A stretch of 9,547 nt of DNA from assembly GCA_021413595.1 (NCBI GenBank), contig JAIOQD010000427.1, positions 1 through 9,547 of the forward strand. Reading direction: 5' to 3'. Both the position numbers and the translations under genes were made by a program. Under the pieces are notes generated by a model. That model did not search any database. It was not told the origin of the DNA and saw only the letters and a list, made by a program, of their open reading frames with translations. This stretch comes from Bacteroidota bacterium (GTDB lineage: Bacteria; Bacteroidota; Bacteroidia; 2-12-FULL-35-15). The first letter of the stretch is position 1. The number at the start of each line of letters is the position of its first letter. Positions 6,962-9,547 of this stretch are shown here, one piece after another.

Positions 6962-7000
6962 TACTCCGTTTTAACAACCATTTTAATACCTAAATTAAAA

Positions 7001-7864
7001 ATGAGACAGCTAAAAATAACCAAATCAATTACCAACCGCGAAAGTGCTTCTTTGGATAAATATCTTCAGGAAATTGGACGTGAGGAATTGATCACAGCCG
7101 ATGAAGAAGTTATATTAGCAAAAAAAATAAGAGATGGAGATCAGGTAGCTTTAGAGAAGTTAACTAAAGCGAATTTACGTTTCGTTGTTTCTGTTGCAAA
7201 ACAATATCAAAACCAAGGTTTAAGTCTTCCCGATCTTATTAATGAAGGGAATTTGGGTTTAATTAAAGCTGCAAAGCGCTTTGATGAAACACGTGGTTTT
7301 AAATTTATTTCTTATGCAGTTTGGTGGATTCGTCAATCAATTTTGCAAGCTTTGGCTGAACAATCCCGTATTGTACGTTTACCGTTAAATCAGGTAGGTT
7401 CTTTAAATAAGATTAATAAAGCATTCTCGAAATTAGAGCAGCAATACGAGCGTGAGCCAAGTGCTGAGGAATTATCAATCATACTTGAACTTCCGCAGGA
7501 TAAGGTTGCAGATACGATGCGTGTATCGGGTCGTCACGTATCTATGGACGCACCTTTTGTAAATGGTGAAGAAAACAGTTTGTTGGATGTATTGGTGAAT
7601 CATGATTCTCCACGTGCCGATAACGAATTGATGAATGAATCATTACAACGCGAAATTGAGCGTTCACTTTCTACTTTAACAGACAGAGAGCGTGATGTTG
7701 TGAAATTGTTTTTTGGAATTGGTATCAATCATGGTTTAACATTGGAAGAAATTGGTGCAAAATTTGATCTTACTCGCGAACGTGTTCGTCAGATAAAAGA
7801 AAAAGCAATTCGCAGATTACGTCATAACTCCCGTAGCAAATTGTTAAAAACGTATTTAGGATAA
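7001..7864 (+). CDS. rpoD: Primary RNA polymerase sigma factor RpoD (sigma-70 family)
   Basis: RpoD directs RNA polymerase to housekeeping promoters. The 287-residue product has the compact Bacteroidota architecture without region 1.1. Region 1.2 is [10 protein letters not shown] (about 17-26). Region 2 is about 54-125, including the core-binding [18 protein letters not shown] and the -10-melting [16 protein letters not shown]. Region 3 is about 133-205. Region 4.2 carries the helix-turn-helix [19 protein letters not shown] (about 247-265). The start at 7001 ([10 protein letters not shown]) is the family start; an upstream in-frame ATG at 6959 overlaps the promoter and is rejected. It is monocistronic, with its own promoter upstream and a strong terminator downstream. 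A divergent -7 consensus (TAnnTTTG) is expected for promoters used by this sigma factor class, in keeping with the site found upstream of the gene itself. Confidence 0.97.
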   Translation: MRQLKITKSITNRESASLDKYLQEIGREELITADEEVILAKKIRDGDQVALEKLTKANLRFVVSVAKQYQNQGLSLPDLINEGNLGLIKAAKRFDETRGFKFISYAVWWIRQSILQALAEQSRIVRLPLNQVGSLNKINKAFSKLEQQYEREPSAEELSIILELPQDKVADTMRVSGRHVSMDAPFVNGEENSLLDVLVNHDSPRADNELMNESLQREIERSLSTLTDRERDVVKLFFGIGINHGLTLEEIGAKFDLTRERVRQIKEKAIRRLRHNSRSKLLKTYLG

Positions 7865-7889
7865 AATAAAAATATAAAAGTGTAATGAA

Positions 7890-7952
7890 AACCGCACAAA
7901 CATCTTTGAAAATTGTAAAAAGTTTCGCTGATGTTTGTGCGGTTATTTTTTT
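7890..7952 (+). terminator. Strong intrinsic terminator after rpoD
   Basis: A perfect 15-bp stem pairs AACCGCACAAACATC (7890-7904) with GATGTTTGTGCGGTT (7930-7944), followed by ATTTTTTT. The 25-nt loop is large for a terminator; a small GAAA/TTTC pair within it could compact it. It begins 26 nt after the rpoD stop and ends before the GAPDH leader. Confidence 0.85.
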
Positions 7953-7981
7953 GATATTTTAAAACTATATTTATAAACCAC

Positions 7982-8024
7982 GCTCTTTAAAACCTTTTCT
8001 CAGTAAAGAGAAATTGAAAAGAGC
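7982..8024 (+). promoter_or_regulatory. Two-tier hairpin in the GAPDH leader
   Basis: An outer 7-bp stem GCTCTTT/AAAGAGC (7982-7988 with 8018-8024) encloses an inner 6-bp stem TTTCTC/GAGAAA (7996-8001 with 8008-8013). A competing pair CTCTTT/AAAGAG (7983-7988 with 8005-8010) could form instead. The structure ends 14 nt before the GAPDH start codon, so if transcribed it could affect translation or mRNA stability. No known riboswitch is recognised. Confidence 0.4.
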
Positions 8025-8038
8025 CTAAAACCTTACAT

Positions 8039-9520
8039 ATGGCATTAGATACTTTAAAACCAACGAACGGTAAAGTTATGGATACTTATGAAATTGAGCT
8101 GAATGATTGGATCAAACATGAAAGAGCGGCTCTTGATCTGATTGGAATTGTTGGCTCACTCTGGTTTGAAAAATCTATTGAATTGATACTTTTTAGGAAT
8201 AAATTATTTGATAGAAGTGCCAGTGAAATAATGAATTTGCATCTTTATTCCAGAGACATTGTTAAAAAACCTATCAATGTTATGGATTCTGTTATGCTTG
8301 CCAATGAGATTCAAAAGGCTGACGTTTGCCCTTCACGTGTTGATATTGGAAAATTAGTATTTGAATGGTCGCAGGAAAAAGAAAATTTTAAAACAGCTGC
8401 TGATTTTATTAATAATAAACTAAAAGATCTTATTGGTAAGAAAATTACAATTACTGCTAAAGATGTGGTATTGTATGGTTTTGGGCGTATTGGTCGTTTA
8501 GCAGCTCGTGAACTTATTTCGCAGGCGGGTAAAGGGGAGCAGTTACGCTTAAAGGCTATTGTTACAAGAGGGAATAGTGATGAAGAAATAGTAAAACGTG
8601 CCGATCTATTACGCACTGATTCTGTTCATGGCTCCTTTCCGGGAACAATCGTTGAAGATTTCGAGAAAAGGGCATTAATTATAAATGGTCATATCGTATA
8701 TATGATCGATGCCAAAAATCCGGAAGATGTTGATTATACTGCTTATGGAATAAAAGATGCTTTATTAATTGATAATACCGGGGTTTTTAGAGATGGAAAA
8801 GAATTAGGCCGACATTTAAAAGCAAAAGGAATTGCAAAAGTACTATTAACAGCTCCTGCTAAAGGTGATGTACCCAATGTAGTTTATGGAGTAAATCATA
8901 GAACTACTGACGTTAAAAAAGATACTATTTTTTCGGCAGCATCGTGTACTACCAATGCTATTATGCCAGTGTTACAAGTTATTCATACAAAATTAGGAAT
9001 TGCCCGTGGACATATTGAAACTGTTCATTCTTATACGAATGACCAGAATTTATTAGATAACTATCATCCAAAATACCGAAGAGGACGCTCCGCAGCATTA
9101 AATATGGTAATTACAGAAACCGGTGCAGAAAGTGCTTTAAAAAAAGTGCTACCTCAATTATCGGGTAAATTTACTGCAAATTCTGTGCGTGTACCAACTC
9201 CAAATGTTTCTTTAGCCATCTTAAGTATGACTATTGATAAGGAAACTACCAAAGAAGCATTGAATGAAATAATGAAGGATGCAGCATTGAATGGGGCATT
9301 GGTTGAACAGATCCAGTATATCAACTCAAATGAATATGTATCTACGGATGTTATCGGAAATCCTTGCCCATCGGTATTTGACAGTCAGGCAACCATTGTA
9401 GGGCCTGATAAAAAAAATATCGTGTTGTATGTTTGGTATGATAATGAATATGGTTATACCCGTCAGGTTATTCGTTTTGCAAAATACATTGCAGAAGTAA
9501 GACGAATGGTTTATTATTAA
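8039..9520 (+). CDS. Glyceraldehyde-3-phosphate dehydrogenase, long form with N-terminal extension
   Basis: GAPDH oxidises glyceraldehyde-3-phosphate to 1,3-bisphosphoglycerate with NAD(P) in glycolysis, or runs in reverse in gluconeogenesis. The product has 493 residues, against about 335 for classical enzymes. The surplus is an N-terminal region of about 140 residues (YEIELNDWIKHERAALDL onward), a type of extension I recall in Bacteroidota GAPDH. The catalytic domain follows with the dinucleotide motif GFGRIGR (147-153), catalytic Cys303 in SAASCTTN, His330 in TVHSYTNDQ, the S-loop VRVPTPNVS (383-391) and C-terminal WYDNEYGYT (466-474). After the second strand of the cofactor fold the sequence is AIVTRGNS where NAD-specific enzymes have an Asp (AIND). 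This hints at NADP or dual cofactor use, but is not proof. ATG 8078 is an alternative start within a weakly constrained stretch. It lies after the rpoD terminator, so it is probably a separate transcript. Confidence 0.95.
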   Translation: MALDTLKPTNGKVMDTYEIELNDWIKHERAALDLIGIVGSLWFEKSIELILFRNKLFDRSASEIMNLHLYSRDIVKKPINVMDSVMLANEIQKADVCPSRVDIGKLVFEWSQEKENFKTAADFINNKLKDLIGKKITITAKDVVLYGFGRIGRLAARELISQAGKGEQLRLKAIVTRGNSDEEIVKRADLLRTDSVHGSFPGTIVEDFEKRALIINGHIVYMIDAKNPEDVDYTAYGIKDALLIDNTGVFRDGKELGRHLKAKGIAKVLLTAPAKGDVPNVVYGVNHRTTDVKKDTIFSAASCTTNAIMPVLQVIHTKLGIARGHIETVHSYTNDQNLLDNYHPKYRRGRSAALNMVITETGAESALKKVLPQLSGKFTANSVRVPTPNVSLAILSMTIDKETTKEALNEIMKDAALNGALVEQIQYINSNEYVSTDVIGNPCPSVFDSQATIVGPDKKNIVLYVWYDNEYGYTRQVIRFAKYIAEVRRMVYY

Positions 9521-9539
9521 TTTTAGATTTAAATTATTT

Positions 9540-9547
9540 GGGCGTTC
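9540..9547 (+). repeat. Probable start of a second GGGCGTTC repeat element, cut by the window edge
   Basis: The last eight bases, GGGCGTTC, equal the first bases of the 3216-3346 element (shared from its second G), and both follow an ATT-rich lead-in. The site begins 20 bp after the GAPDH stop, a normal intergenic position for such elements. Eight bases alone could be chance. Confidence 0.5.

Noticed and set aside
6959..7000. Upstream in-frame ATG that would extend RpoD by 14 residues
   Set aside because: It lies within the TATCTTTG promoter box, before the expected transcription start, and the extension does not resemble the family N-terminus, which begins [10 protein letters not shown].
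7885..7962. 25-codon ORF starting MKTAQTSLKIVK between rpoD and GAPDH
   Set aside because: It is read straight through the terminator hairpin and T-run, which explain its composition; nothing supports translation.

Overview
The window most likely comes from the chromosome of a Bacteroidota bacterium. It is AT-rich. It carries the short 287-residue primary sigma factor typical of that phylum, lacking region 1.1, behind a TAnnTTTG-type promoter. It also has a long GAPDH with an N-terminal extension and no obvious Shine-Dalgarno sequences. An intergenic GGGGCGTTCC...CCCTAACGC repeat of the kind scattered through these genomes is present too. I cannot place it below phylum with confidence.

Layout. 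Positions 1 to 4926 are all read on the minus strand. From upstream to downstream they hold a single-pass membrane protein of unknown function (4926-4171), a diaminopimelate epimerase gene dapF that has lost its N-terminal coding part (4038-3361), a hypothetical protein (3150-2593), a GNAT acetyltransferase (2529-1984), and a heptaheme cytochrome c with TPR repeats that runs off the left edge (1939-1). A 262-bp divergent region follows. The plus strand then carries a Do-family periplasmic protease (HtrA/DegP, 5189-6652), the primary sigma factor RpoD (7001-7864), a strong hairpin terminator, and the long-form glyceraldehyde-3-phosphate dehydrogenase (8039-9520).

How the genes relate. Most are housekeeping genes: envelope protein quality control (HtrA), bulk transcription (RpoD), central carbon metabolism (GAPDH) and lysine/peptidoglycan precursor synthesis (dapF). 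The multiheme cytochrome is the main accessory-looking gene and would act in extracytoplasmic electron transfer.

The most notable feature is the small repeats. At least six separate patches lie between or inside genes. One AAAGTTT-type inverted repeat sits exactly where the first roughly 35 codons of dapF should be. Another short repeat appears to have been absorbed in frame into the acetyltransferase. I see no phage, insertion-sequence transposase, CRISPR array, tRNA or rRNA, and no clear novel multi-gene system.
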